A stretch of 7,657 nucleotides of DNA, from assembly GCA_030622375.1 (NCBI GenBank), contig JAUXGC010000057.1, positions 1-7,657 of the forward strand. The letters run 5' to 3'. The translations under genes were made by a program, and so were the position numbers. How positions within the stretch are numbered: position 1 is the stretch's first letter; every line of letters starts with the position of its first letter. Positions 1 to 7,498 of the stretch are shown here, piece after piece. This stretch comes from Sulfurovum sp. (GTDB lineage Bacteria; Campylobacterota; Campylobacteria; Campylobacterales; Sulfurovaceae). The notes below the pieces were generated by a model. The model did not search any database and was not told the DNA's origin. It saw only the letters and a list, made by a program, of their open reading frames with translations.

Positions 1-770
1 AGATAGAAAAAATATTGAAATCTGAAGCGATTGATGTCTCTTTATATGGTACGCTTGCTAAAAAAGGTGCATTACATCCTGTCATGGAGACGATGGATAA
101 GATCATTGATTATTTTGTAGCATTGAACTTTGCAGTAGAGTCGGGTCCTATGGTAGAAGATGATTTTCATAATTTTGAAGCGTTAAACCTTCCTAAATAC
201 CACCCAGCAAGAGATATGCAAGACACCTTCTATTTTAAAGATGGCGGACTTCTTCGTACACACACTTCACCTGTACAGATACGCACGATGATGGAGGTAA
301 AACCTCCTATTAGAATGATAGCCCCCGGAACAGTATTTAGGCGAGATTATGATTTGACTCATACGCCTATGTTCCATCAGGTAGAGGGTCTTGTGGTAGA
401 TGATAAAGGCAAAGTAAGCTTTGCAAATCTCAAATCTATATTGACAGACTTTTTGCACTACATGTTTGGCAGTGTTGAAATACGGTTTAGACCAAGCTTT
501 TTCCCATTTACCGAGCCTTCTGCAGAAGTAGATATCTCTTGTGTTTTTTGTGAGGGTGAGGGGTGTAGAGTCTGTTCTCATACAGGTTGGTTAGAAGTGC
601 TTGGTTGCGGGATTGTTGATCCCAATGTCTTTGAGGCAGTGGGATACAAAGATGTAAGCGGTTATGCTTTTGGTTTGGGTGTAGAACGTTTTGCCATGCT
701 TATACATAAGATACCGGACTTAAGAAGTCTGTTTGAGGGAGATATTCGTTTGTTGGAGCAGTTTAGATGA
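1..770 (+). CDS. pheS: Phenylalanyl-tRNA synthetase alpha subunit, 5'-truncated by the window edge
   Basis: PheS is the catalytic subunit of the cytoplasmic (alpha-beta)2 phenylalanyl-tRNA synthetase, which attaches phenylalanine to tRNA-Phe. The frame is already open at the left edge (first full codon at position 3), so the TTG at 15 is an internal leucine; by family length (about 330 residues) roughly 75 N-terminal residues are missing. Visible class II aminoacyl-tRNA synthetase signatures, numbered from that TTG codon, are the motif 1 region [15 protein letters not shown] (44-58) followed by [11 protein letters not shown], motif 2 from GTVFRRDYD to [10 protein letters not shown] (105-129), and motif 3 [13 protein letters not shown] (217-229). 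Between motifs 2 and 3 lies a four-cysteine CxxCx4CxxC cluster (C176, C179, C184, C187; bases 540-575), which looks like a zinc knuckle. The stop overlaps the pheT start (ATGA), with a GGAG at 755-758, so translation is probably coupled. Identity is secure. Confidence 0.97.
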   Translation, partial: IEKILKSEAIDVSLYGTLAKKGALHPVMETMDKIIDYFVALNFAVESGPMVEDDFHNFEALNLPKYHPARDMQDTFYFKDGGLLRTHTSPVQIRTMMEVKPPIRMIAPGTVFRRDYDLTHTPMFHQVEGLVVDDKGKVSFANLKSILTDFLHYMFGSVEIRFRPSFFPFTEPSAEVDISCVFCEGEGCRVCSHTGWLEVLGCGIVDPNVFEAVGYKDVSGYAFGLGVERFAMLIHKIPDLRSLFEGDIRLLEQFR

Positions 771-3100
771 TAGTAACAAGAAGTTGGCTAAATGAGTTTG
801 TAGATTTAAGCAATGTGTCTAATGAGAAACTCTATGAGACATTTAATGCTATAGGATTAGAAGTTGATAGTATTAAACAGATTGAAATAGCTCCAAAAGT
901 AGTTGTGGGAAAAATACTATCTTGCAAAAAACATCCTGATGCAGATAAATTAAATGTATGTCAGATAGACTTAGGTTCTGGCACAAGACAGATAGTCTGC
1001 GGTGCAGCCAATGTTCTGGAAGCGGAGTATGTGGCAGTAGCAACGATAGGTGCAGTGCTTCCTGGTGATTTTGAGATTAAACATGCAAAACTTCGTGGCG
1101 TGGAGAGCGAAGGTATGGTTTGTGCTTCATCTGAACTTGGATTGCCTGATATGGGTAAAGGGATTATGATACTTGATGAGAGTATCGGAAAACTTGAAGC
1201 AGGAAAAGAGCTTAGCTCTTATGAGAAAATAGCAGATACTATTATTGAGCTTGAGCTTACAGCAAACAGAGGAGACTGTCTCTCTGTTTATGGAGTAGCT
1301 AGAGATTTGAGTACGGCACTTGATATAGACATAATCCCTTTTGCATATACCCAAAAAGACAAAATAAAAATTGGTATTGCTAGAGTTGTAGAGCTTCGTA
1401 GTGAAGGTAAAATAGATGCAGATATATATTATAAGCGTGCAAATGTAAAAAGTTACTCCAGTAACTTTTTATTGTGCTTACGTTTAGCTATAGTCAGCGT
1501 AGAGGCAGAGGGTAGTTTAGCAAGCATTTTGGCATATGTAGTACATACAACAGGTGTAATCTTACGTGCATATGATAGTAGAGCTTTTGTCCATGATGAG
1601 GATAAAATATTAATCAATGTTGTCTCTGCGGCTAAGGGTATCACGGAAGTTTTAGGGAAAAGTAAAGTATGTTCTGTAGTTGGATTAAATCAAACAAAAG
1701 AGGTGATGGCTAATGATAGCACAGAACAACTTCTGTTTGAAGTTAGTTATGTCAACCCTGATACTTTAGTTGAGGCAGCTTCAACAACTTCTTTGAGTAG
1801 AGATGAGCTTTACTATAAAACATCACGAGGAAGTAATCCAAATCTTAATTTTGGATTCTCTCTTCTAGCTTCAATATTGGATTTTTATGCAGATAGTATT
1901 TGTTATGAAGGTTCTTTAACTATAGAAGCAGAGACAGAACATAAGACTATTGTTGTGTCTGCTAGTGAAATCTCAAATATTATAGGCATAAACATAGAGA
2001 TTGGTAAAATAGTGATGATTTTGCAGAAGCTTGGATTTAAAATAAACTCTATAGATCATAATACCGTTGCTGTGGTGGTCCCACTTTTCAGACATGATAT
2101 TGGGCACATACAAGATATAGCAGAGGAGATTGTCCGTATTGTCGGAATTGATAATATAGAAGCAAAACCTTTAATATTTTTAGAGATGCTGCACCTAAAT
2201 GATACTACAGATAGGTATAGAGTAAAAAAAGGGTTTAGACATCGTGCAGTAGGTAGAGGATTCTATGAAAACATCTCTTATGTTTTTAGTGAAAAATCAG
2301 TTTTAGAAAAATATGGTTTTGCTACCACAGAAGAGGCACTTGTCCTCTCCAACCCTATAGCAGAAGATTTGAATACCTTAAGAAGTACAACTCTTGTAAA
2401 TCTTCTTAGCGCAGTAAAGCGTAATATAAATTATACAAAAAAATCTATTCCACTTTTTGAAATAGGTGCAGTATTTGGTGCTAAAAGAGAACAATCAGAA
2501 GTGCTCTCTTTTATTTTTTCGGGACAAGTAGAGGGTGAAAATGTAAGCAACTACGGAAAGCCAAGTGTGATAGATTTTAGCTCTTTTACCCAAAAAGTAG
2601 GTGCAGTTATAGGTGCATTTGAACTATTGCCTTGTACATATGAAAATGGGCTTATTCACCCTTATCAGTCTGCAAATATTATTATTGGTGGTAAGGTATG
2701 TGGGTTTTTGACAAAATTACACCCAGTAGTACAAGATGAGTATGGTATTCCTGAAACATTTTTAGCAGAGTTAGATTTTGATATGTTGCTGCCAAAACAT
2801 ATTAATGTAAAACCTATCTCCAAATTTCAAGGTGTATATAAAGACTTAAGTGTTGTAATAGATAAGTCTATGCATTATTATAAGGTAGCTAAAGCAGTGA
2901 ATACTCTAAATCTTTCTATGCTTCAAGATATGTATCCCGTAGATATCTATGAAGATGAAAAATTGGCTGACAAGAAGAGCTTAACGATTCGCTTTTTCAT
3001 ACAGTCTGTGGAGAAAACCCTTGAAGATAATGATATAGAAGCAGTGATGAGTCAAATTATGACTATTCTTGAAGTAGAGTGCAAAGCACAATTGAGGTAA
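767..3100 (+). CDS. pheT: Phenylalanyl-tRNA synthetase beta subunit
   Basis: PheT partners PheS; it contributes tRNA recognition and, in most bacteria, editing of mischarged Tyr-tRNA-Phe. Its 777 residues are normal length for the family. Domains in order are an N-terminal segment, an EMAP-type OB-fold tRNA-binding domain (about 39-150, with [15 protein letters not shown] and the [18 protein letters not shown] signature), a divergent B3/4 domain (about 205-375), a B5 domain ending in [20 protein letters not shown] (443-462, acidic residues D444, D450 and E453 expected to bind Mg), a catalytic-like core (about 480-680) and a C-terminal FDX-ACB anticodon-binding domain (about 685-777). The ATG lies inside the pheS stop with GGAG 8 nt upstream. 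The B3/4 domain lacks the usual GxPxHAFD editing signature: the aligned stretch reads GVILRAYD (263-270). The frame is intact throughout, so this looks like lineage divergence, not decay. Confidence 0.97.
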   Translation: MIVTRSWLNEFVDLSNVSNEKLYETFNAIGLEVDSIKQIEIAPKVVVGKILSCKKHPDADKLNVCQIDLGSGTRQIVCGAANVLEAEYVAVATIGAVLPGDFEIKHAKLRGVESEGMVCASSELGLPDMGKGIMILDESIGKLEAGKELSSYEKIADTIIELELTANRGDCLSVYGVARDLSTALDIDIIPFAYTQKDKIKIGIARVVELRSEGKIDADIYYKRANVKSYSSNFLLCLRLAIVSVEAEGSLASILAYVVHTTGVILRAYDSRAFVHDEDKILINVVSAAKGITEVLGKSKVCSVVGLNQTKEVMANDSTEQLLFEVSYVNPDTLVEAASTTSLSRDELYYKTSRGSNPNLNFGFSLLASILDFYADSICYEGSLTIEAETEHKTIVVSASEISNIIGINIEIGKIVMILQKLGFKINSIDHNTVAVVVPLFRHDIGHIQDIAEEIVRIVGIDNIEAKPLIFLEMLHLNDTTDRYRVKKGFRHRAVGRGFYENISYVFSEKSVLEKYGFATTEEALVLSNPIAEDLNTLRSTTLVNLLSAVKRNINYTKKSIPLFEIGAVFGAKREQSEVLSFIFSGQVEGENVSNYGKPSVIDFSSFTQKVGAVIGAFELLPCTYENGLIHPYQSANIIIGGKVCGFLTKLHPVVQDEYGIPETFLAELDFDMLLPKHINVKPISKFQGVYKDLSVVIDKSMHYYKVAKAVNTLNLSMLQDMYPVDIYEDEKLADKKSLTIRFFIQSVEKTLEDNDIEAVMSQIMTILEVECKAQLR
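3094..3097 (+). promoter_or_regulatory. Ribosome binding site of ispH that decides its start
   Basis: GAGG lies 5 nt before the ATG at 3103 and straddles the last codons of pheT. It supports the ATG at 3103 over the in-frame GTG at 3079, which would add eight residues with no counterpart before the conserved IspH N-terminus. Confidence 0.6.
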
Positions 3101-3102
3101 AA

Positions 3103-3936
3103 ATGAAAATACAATTAGCATCTAGTTATGGATTCTGTTTTGGTGTAAAAAGAGCAATTAAAATAGCAGAAGAGCATAAAGGTAGTAAAACCTACGGTCC
3201 ACTTATTCACAATAAAGATGAGATTGATCGTTTGAAAGATGGTTTCAATATCGGTTTGGCTGAAAAATTTTCAGATGTTACTTCTGATGACTCTGTTGTT
3301 ATTCGTACGCATGGCATCCCTAAAGATGAACTTGCAAAACTAAAAGCACAAAAAAATCAAATTATAGATGCAACATGCCCTTATGTAACCACACCTCAAA
3401 ATATTGTTTCACAAATGAGTGAAAAAGGGTATAGTATTGTAATTTTTGGAGATAAAAATCATCCAGAGATTAAAGGTGTTGTGAGCTATGCAAAAGACTT
3501 AAGAAATGCTTTTATTGTAGAAGATGAAAAAGAGCTGGACGGGCTTCCAATACTCTCTAAAGTTGCAGTGGTTGCGCAAACAACTAGAAAGCCAGAAGAT
3601 TTTCTAAAAGTAGTAAATGCTCTTATCGTTTCACATAAAGAGGTGAGGGTTTTTAATACTATCTGTAATGCAACATTTGAAAATCAAGATGCGGCAGCTA
3701 CACTAGCAAAAGATGCAGATGTTATGGTGGTTATAGGAGGAAAGCACTCCTCAAACACTAAACAATTGCACTCTATTTGTAAGAGTTACTGTAAAGATAG
3801 CTACCTAATAGAGAATGAAAAAGAGCTTGAAGCTAGTTGGTTTGATGAAAAAATACTTTGTGGCATTTCAGCTGGCGCATCTACACCTGATTGGGTTGTT
3901 CAGAATGTTATCGATAAGATTCAAAAAATCAAGTAG
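3103..3936 (+). CDS. ispH: 4-hydroxy-3-methylbut-2-enyl diphosphate reductase (MEP pathway)
   Basis: IspH (LytB) is the cytoplasmic iron-sulfur enzyme that reduces HMBPP to IPP and DMAPP, the final step of the MEP isoprenoid pathway. From the ATG at 3103 it has 277 residues, slightly shorter than E. coli IspH. The three cysteine ligands of the 4Fe-4S cluster are present at C12 (YGFCFGVKRA), C92 (IDATCPYV) and C188 (NTICNATFENQ). Substrate-binding residues are also visible: H36 (PLIHN), H70 (RTHG), H120 and E122 (KNHPE), T160/T161 (QTT), S216-S217-N218 (SSNTKQL) and S260 (GASTP). It starts 2 nt after the pheT stop, and its own TAG stop is part of the aroA ribosome binding site, so it is expressed within the same operon. 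In Campylobacter and Helicobacter, as I remember them, aroA lies between pheT and ispH; here that slot is absent. Confidence 0.97.
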   Translation: MKIQLASSYGFCFGVKRAIKIAEEHKGSKTYGPLIHNKDEIDRLKDGFNIGLAEKFSDVTSDDSVVIRTHGIPKDELAKLKAQKNQIIDATCPYVTTPQNIVSQMSEKGYSIVIFGDKNHPEIKGVVSYAKDLRNAFIVEDEKELDGLPILSKVAVVAQTTRKPEDFLKVVNALIVSHKEVRVFNTICNATFENQDAAATLAKDADVMVVIGGKHSSNTKQLHSICKSYCKDSYLIENEKELEASWFDEKILCGISAGASTPDWVVQNVIDKIQKIK

Positions 3937-3942
3937 GAAAAT

Positions 3943-5223
3943 ATGAATACTTTAATACTTAAACCTATTTCAAAAATAGATGGAAAGATAAACCTTCCAG
4001 GCTCAAAGAGTCTTTCCAATAGGGCTTTATTACTTGCAGCATTAGCCGAAGGCACAACAGAAATTACAAATCTTTTAGACAGTGATGATACTAAGTATAT
4101 GCTCAATGCGCTAAAGCAACTTGGCATAAAATATAAGTTATCAAAAGATAAAAAAGTGTGTACGGTGGTTGGCAATGGTGGGCCCATAAGTAATAATAGT
4201 TTTGAAGAGTTATTTTTGGGTAATGCGGGGACAGCTATGCGTCCACTCTGTGCAGCATTATGCTTGGGAGAGGGAAGATACCTGCTTACTGGAGATCCTC
4301 GCATGAAAGAGAGACCTATAGGTCATTTAGTAGATGCATTGCAACAAGCAGGTGCAAATATTATATATAAAGAGACACAAGGATACCCTCCTGTTCAGAT
4401 AAAAGCCAACGGATTACTTGGTGGAACAGTAGAAATAGATGGCTCCATCTCAAGTCAGTTTCTAACAGCACTTCTGCTTGCTGCTCCTATGGCAAAAGAG
4501 GATATGACTATCTCTATTTCTGGAGAGTTAGTATCTAAACCCTATATTGATATAACACTCCATATTATGAAAACATTTGGCGTGGAAGTTTTGAATGAAA
4601 ATTATGAAACTTTCCGTATCAAAGGGGGACAAGCTTACAAGGCAGTCAACTCTTTTATGGTTGAGGGAGATGCCTCTTCAGCTTCATATTTTTTAGCTGC
4701 TGCAGCCATAAAAGGCGGTACGGTAAAAGTAACAGGTATAGGGAAAAATAGTATTCAGGGAGATGTTGCTTTTGCAGAGGTATTAGAAAAAATGGGAGCA
4801 ACTGTAGAGTGGGGAGATGATTTTGTATCTGTGAGCAGGGGCGAACTCAATGCCATAGATATGGATTTTAACCATATTCCAGATGCCGCAATGACCATTG
4901 CTACTACAGCACTTTTTGCCAAAGGCACTACAGCACTTAGAAATATCTATAATTGGCGCGTTAAAGAGACAGATAGGCTTTTTGCAATGGCTACAGAACT
5001 TAGAAAAGTAGGAGCCATAGTGGAAGAGGGTGAAGATTATTTAAAAATCACACCACCAAAAGTACTTAAACATGCAGCCATAGATACTTATGATGACCAT
5101 AGAATGGCAATGTGCTTCTCTCTTTTAGCACTAGATAAATCATCGGTAACCATAAACGAGCCTGAGTGTACAGCTAAAACTTTTCCAACTTATTTTAAAG
5201 TTTTAGAGAGCATTTCTCTATAA
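3943..5223 (+). CDS. aroA: 3-phosphoshikimate 1-carboxyvinyltransferase (EPSP synthase), class I, enterobacterial type
   Basis: AroA transfers the enolpyruvyl group of PEP to shikimate-3-phosphate, forming EPSP on the way to chorismate and the aromatic amino acids; it is cytoplasmic. At 426 residues it matches class I enzymes. Visible active-site residues are K22/S23/R27 ([19 protein letters not shown]), the PEP loop [12 protein letters not shown] (90-101, with G96 and P101), R120 and R124 (RMKERP), S170/S171/Q172 (SISSQF), D314 (HIPDAAM), K341 and R345 (RVKETDR), R387 (DDHRMAM) and K412 (CTAKTFP). Long stretches, such as [19 protein letters not shown] and [20 protein letters not shown], match the remembered E. 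coli sequence exactly or nearly so, while the Campylobacter AroA I recall is very different. The start is ATG at 3943 with AGGA at 3935-3938 overlapping the ispH stop. Base composition looks similar to its neighbours, so any transfer is not recent enough to show by eye. Confidence 0.97.
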   Translation: MNTLILKPISKIDGKINLPGSKSLSNRALLLAALAEGTTEITNLLDSDDTKYMLNALKQLGIKYKLSKDKKVCTVVGNGGPISNNSFEELFLGNAGTAMRPLCAALCLGEGRYLLTGDPRMKERPIGHLVDALQQAGANIIYKETQGYPPVQIKANGLLGGTVEIDGSISSQFLTALLLAAPMAKEDMTISISGELVSKPYIDITLHIMKTFGVEVLNENYETFRIKGGQAYKAVNSFMVEGDASSASYFLAAAAIKGGTVKVTGIGKNSIQGDVAFAEVLEKMGATVEWGDDFVSVSRGELNAIDMDFNHIPDAAMTIATTALFAKGTTALRNIYNWRVKETDRLFAMATELRKVGAIVEEGEDYLKITPPKVLKHAAIDTYDDHRMAMCFSLLALDKSSVTINEPECTAKTFPTYFKVLESISL

Positions 5224-5247
5224 TATTATTTCTATCTCAAGTGAGGA

Positions 5248-5270
5248 TTGGAACTTAAGTAAAATTCCAA
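5248..5270 (+). terminator. Weak hairpin downstream of aroA, possible terminator
   Basis: TTGGAA at 5248-5253 pairs with TTCCAA at 5265-5270 around an 11-nt loop, 25 nt after the aroA stop. It is the only inverted repeat between aroA and the hairpin at 5283-5306. No T tract follows on either strand (the plus side continues ATATAAAATAATT), so intrinsic termination is doubtful. Confidence 0.25.
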
Positions 5271-5282
5271 ATATAAAATAAT

Positions 5283-5306
5283 TAAACAAGCGCAAGGCGA
5301 AGTTTA
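5283..5306 (-). terminator. Candidate terminator of the helicase gene, overlapping its stop codon
   Basis: TAAAC (5283-5287) pairs with GTTTA (5302-5306), and an inner CGC/GCG pair (5291-5293 with 5297-5299) closes a 3-nt loop. Read on the minus strand, the hairpin begins with the helicase TAA stop and is followed by a U-rich but interrupted run (ATTATTTTATATTT). The stem is short, so this is a plausible rather than convincing intrinsic terminator. Confidence 0.35.
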
Positions 5307-6764
5307 GCTATTATTGCCACCATTTCGGCTACTTCGTCCATTGCGACCATTCCTACTGTTGCGACCGCTGTCTCTTCTGTTATTTCCACGATAACCACCA
5401 CGACTACGGTTTCTGCCACCACCACTGTTTCCACCTTGTTTGGCACGCTGAATAGCTGTTTCTATCTCTTCAAGAGTAAGACCTATCTTATCTTTGCCTT
5501 TAATAGAATTTTCACTCTGTATCATAGATGCAAGTAGATGAGCTATGGTTACTATGTCCAAATCGTGCTGAAGTGTTTTGACAAGATTAATGGCTTGTTC
5601 AGTAACTTGAGTTTGGGCAATCTTAGAGATAAGTTCATCAGATTTAGTATTTTGTACTTCCATGCGAGTAGGGATAACTTGAGTTACAAGTTTTGCCCCA
5701 ACATCTTTCTCTATGCGTTTTATAGTTCTAAGTTCATTTGGGCTTACAAGTGTAATGGCTTCACCAGTTTTACCTGCACGGCCTGTACGTCCGATGCGGT
5801 GAACATAACTTTCAGAATCAAAAGGTATGTGGTAGTTAAATACATGTGTCACATCATTTACATCAAGACCACGTGCTGCAACATCTGTAGCGATGAAAAT
5901 ATCGATACCACCTTGTTTAAATGCTCTGATGGTTACTTCTCTTTGCTTTTGCTCCATGTCACCGTGAAGACCAGATACTTTGAAACCTTGAGCAGTCATA
6001 TGTGCTACAAGTCTGTCAACTTCTTTTTTCATACGACAGAAGATGATACATTTTGTAGGGTTTTTATAGTCTATAAGTCTAACAAGTGCATCATCTCTTT
6101 CTCTCTCTTGTACTACATAGTAAAATTGAGTAATATTAGAGTTTGTACTCTCTGCTTTAGTAATAGAGATAGTTTTAGGACTTTTTAAAATCTGTTCTGC
6201 AAGTTTTCTGATACTTTTTGGCATGGTAGCTGAAAACATTAATGTTTGACGCTCTTTAGGAAGAAAAGTAAAGATGTTTTTTATCTCATCAAGAAAACCC
6301 ATATCTAGCATTTCATCTGCTTCATCAAGCACAACAAACTTAGGATTGATTTTAATCTTACCGCTCTTAAGGAGGTCTTGAAGTCTCCCCGGTGTTGCTA
6401 CAACTATAGATGCTTGTTTGATACGGTCTATCTGTTTTCCATAAGGTGTTCCACCATAAACAGTAGCTGTTTTAAGACCAGAGAGTTTACCAAAACGGAA
6501 AAGTTCATCACTTACCTGCATAGCAAGTTCACGCGTAGGAACGATGACAAGTCCTTCTACTGAACCATCAGCTTTCATCATACTCATAATTGGAAGACCA
6601 AATGCAGCTGTTTTTCCTGTACCTGTTTGTGCTTGAGCGATTATATCATGACCCTCTAAAACTAAGGGTATGGCGTCTTTTTGTACCGGCGAAGGCTCTG
6701 TAAATCCTGCTTCTGTTATAGCAGCTTGAATAGTATCTTTGAGGTTAAAATCAGTAAATTTCAT
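5304..6764 (-). CDS. DEAD-box ATP-dependent RNA helicase with Arg/Gly/Asn/Ser-rich tail
   Basis: This is a cytoplasmic superfamily 2 RNA helicase of the DeaD/RhlE/RhpA group, which unwinds short RNA duplexes in ribosome assembly, mRNA decay and cold adaptation. Its 486 residues carry every core motif: Q motif (F21 to Q28), motif I AQTGTGKT (45-52), PTREL (76-80), GG (104-105), TPGR (124-127), DEAD (147-150), SAT (178-180), IIFCRMK (240-246), HGDM (267-270), ATDVAARGLD (292-301) and HRIGRTGRAG (322-331). A helical region (about 375-443) leads into a basic, low-complexity tail (444-486) made almost wholly of G, R, N and S, probably for non-specific RNA binding. It resembles H. pylori RhpA, the partner of RNase J, but the exact subfamily is not settled here. 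The ATG is preceded only by an A-rich tract with no clear Shine-Dalgarno. It converges on aroA and has its own promoter. Confidence 0.95.
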   Translation of the reverse strand: MKFTDFNLKDTIQAAITEAGFTEPSPVQKDAIPLVLEGHDIIAQAQTGTGKTAAFGLPIMSMMKADGSVEGLVIVPTRELAMQVSDELFRFGKLSGLKTATVYGGTPYGKQIDRIKQASIVVATPGRLQDLLKSGKIKINPKFVVLDEADEMLDMGFLDEIKNIFTFLPKERQTLMFSATMPKSIRKLAEQILKSPKTISITKAESTNSNITQFYYVVQERERDDALVRLIDYKNPTKCIIFCRMKKEVDRLVAHMTAQGFKVSGLHGDMEQKQREVTIRAFKQGGIDIFIATDVAARGLDVNDVTHVFNYHIPFDSESYVHRIGRTGRAGKTGEAITLVSPNELRTIKRIEKDVGAKLVTQVIPTRMEVQNTKSDELISKIAQTQVTEQAINLVKTLQHDLDIVTIAHLLASMIQSENSIKGKDKIGLTLEEIETAIQRAKQGGNSGGGRNRSRGGYRGNNRRDSGRNSRNGRNGRSSRNGGNNS

Positions 6765-6937
6765 ATGTATTTTTTTCTTTATAGTAATAATTAGTGGGGC
6801 GATAAAGTCTTGTCGATAGAACTGCTCTAAAGTTGCAAGTGGTTATATTGAACCCTGTTTTATGCAACTTGATATCAAGCTATCACACGAAAATTCGTGG
6901 AAATTTTATAGGAGCTTGATACACTTATGCAGAAAAG
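6765..6937 (-). promoter_or_regulatory. Structured 5' leader of the helicase mRNA with alternative pairings
   Basis: If transcription starts about 7 nt after the TATAAT at 6949-6944, the mRNA has an untranslated leader of about 170 nt. In mRNA order it carries TATCAAGCT (6921-6913), a small CACGAA/TTCGTG hairpin (6899-6886), then a central stretch at 6881-6863. That stretch can pair back to the first element (AGCTTGATA, 9 bp), fold on itself (CTTGATATCAAG, 12-bp palindrome at 6868-6879), or pair forward through AAGTTGCA to TGCAACTT at 6837-6830 (8 bp, enclosing GGTT/AACC). A further CTTTAT/ATAAAG pair (6807-6802 with 6782-6777) would cover the A/G-rich region just before the start codon. Pairings are read directly from the sequence; a regulatory role, such as cold sensing or autoregulation as described for deaD/csdA-type genes, is inference. 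No known riboswitch class was recognised. Confidence 0.45.
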
Positions 6938-6943
6938 TTCGGA

Positions 6944-6952
6944 ATTATAGCA
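6944..6952 (-). promoter_or_regulatory. Extended -10 promoter of the helicase gene
   Basis: The minus strand reads TGCTATAAT, a perfect extended -10 (TGnTATAAT). Upstream is A/T-rich with no good TTGACA, as is usual for sigma-70 promoters in Campylobacter and Helicobacter. The predicted start is near 6937. A second, weaker TATAAAAT lies at 6910-6903. Confidence 0.65.
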
Positions 6953-6982
6953 GAAATATTAATAAAAAGCTAGGTAATTGTG

Positions 6983-6988
6983 TATAAT
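6983..6988 (+). promoter_or_regulatory. -10 box of the small exported protein gene
   Basis: A perfect TATAAT preceded by TGTG lies 45 bp before the start codon at 7034, with an A/T-rich upstream region and no evident -35. The predicted start is near 6995, giving a leader of about 40 nt. It is back to back with the helicase promoter: the two -10 boxes are 33 bp apart and point outward. Confidence 0.55.
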
Positions 6989-7023
6989 AGTTAAATTAAA
7001 ATATATAGATACTATTTCTATTT

Positions 7024-7029
7024 GGAGAG
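7024..7029 (+). promoter_or_regulatory. Ribosome binding site that decides the start at 7034
   Basis: GGAGAG is followed by tandem ATG codons at 7034 and 7037. Spacing suits either ATG and excludes the in-frame TTG at 7022, which overlaps this site. Confidence 0.65.
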
Positions 7030-7033
7030 AACA

Positions 7034-7474
7034 ATGATGAAAATATTTTTAACCATAGTGACCGTAGTAAGCTTTACAGTGTGGGGTTGTGCCCAGGAAG
7101 TACAAATGCAAACCAAAGAGCTTTCTCAACAAGAGATGCAGAAGCAAAATAGAGAGATAGTTAATCTTGCAAGTCAAGAGATTTCAAAAACCCTACCACA
7201 AACAATCGATAAATATACTGTACTAAAAACAGTTGAAGGTAAAGATACAACACTTATTTATACTTTTGAAATAAATACAGGAGCCAAGAGTGATAAGGCT
7301 ATACAGGAAGAAGATATATCTCGTATGCAAGAAGCAGTAACTATGGGTATTTGTCAATCTTCAAAAAGATTTCTTGATGCACAAATAAATATCTCTTATA
7401 TCTATAATAGTGCTGTTAGCAAAGTGGAGCTATTCCGTTTTGATATAACTCAAAAAGATTGTTTTGTAGATTAG
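7034..7474 (+). CDS. Small exported protein of unknown function, possible lipoprotein
   Basis: I do not recognise this 146-residue protein. It begins with a typical export signal: MMK, then a hydrophobic segment (residues 4-17) ending in VWGC (16-19). The Cys could be a lipidation site, although Trp at -2 is atypical for a lipobox; cleavage by signal peptidase I after GCA is the alternative. The mature part is hydrophilic: a Gln/Glu-rich stretch predicted helical (about 21-52), then mixed strands and helices with two further cysteines, C107 (GICQSS) and C143 (QKDCFVD), which could form a disulfide in the periplasm. The C-terminal half, with an INISYIYNS strand before a short acidic Cys-containing end, looks like a compact folded domain, not decay. 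ATG at 7034 or 7037 is chosen because of GGAGAG at 7024-7029. It has its own promoter and no operon partner, and converges on the tRNA gene. Confidence 0.8.
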   Translation: MMKIFLTIVTVVSFTVWGCAQEVQMQTKELSQQEMQKQNREIVNLASQEISKTLPQTIDKYTVLKTVEGKDTTLIYTFEINTGAKSDKAIQEEDISRMQEAVTMGICQSSKRFLDAQINISYIYNSAVSKVELFRFDITQKDCFVD

Positions 7475-7498
7475 ATTTAAAAGTAGGATTCTCATAGG

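Noticed and set aside
1379..1894. Possible decay or frameshift in the middle of pheT, where conservation drops
   Set aside because: The frame stays open through the region, total length is normal, and I recall a similarly divergent sequence in Campylobacter PheT. Divergence is the better reading.
3079..3102. Longer ispH from an in-frame GTG
   Set aside because: The extra eight residues lie inside pheT, do not belong to the IspH family N-terminus, and the GAGG fits the ATG at 3103.
3921..4304. Minus-strand open frame of 127 codons over the start of aroA
   Set aside because: It is an antisense shadow of conserved aroA sequence with no promoter, ribosome binding site or protein motif.
5538..6188. 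Plus-strand open frame of 216 codons antisense to the helicase
   Set aside because: It lies wholly within the well-conserved helicase, has Cys/Phe/Tyr/Ile-rich composition typical of a reverse-strand shadow, and shows no recognisable domain.
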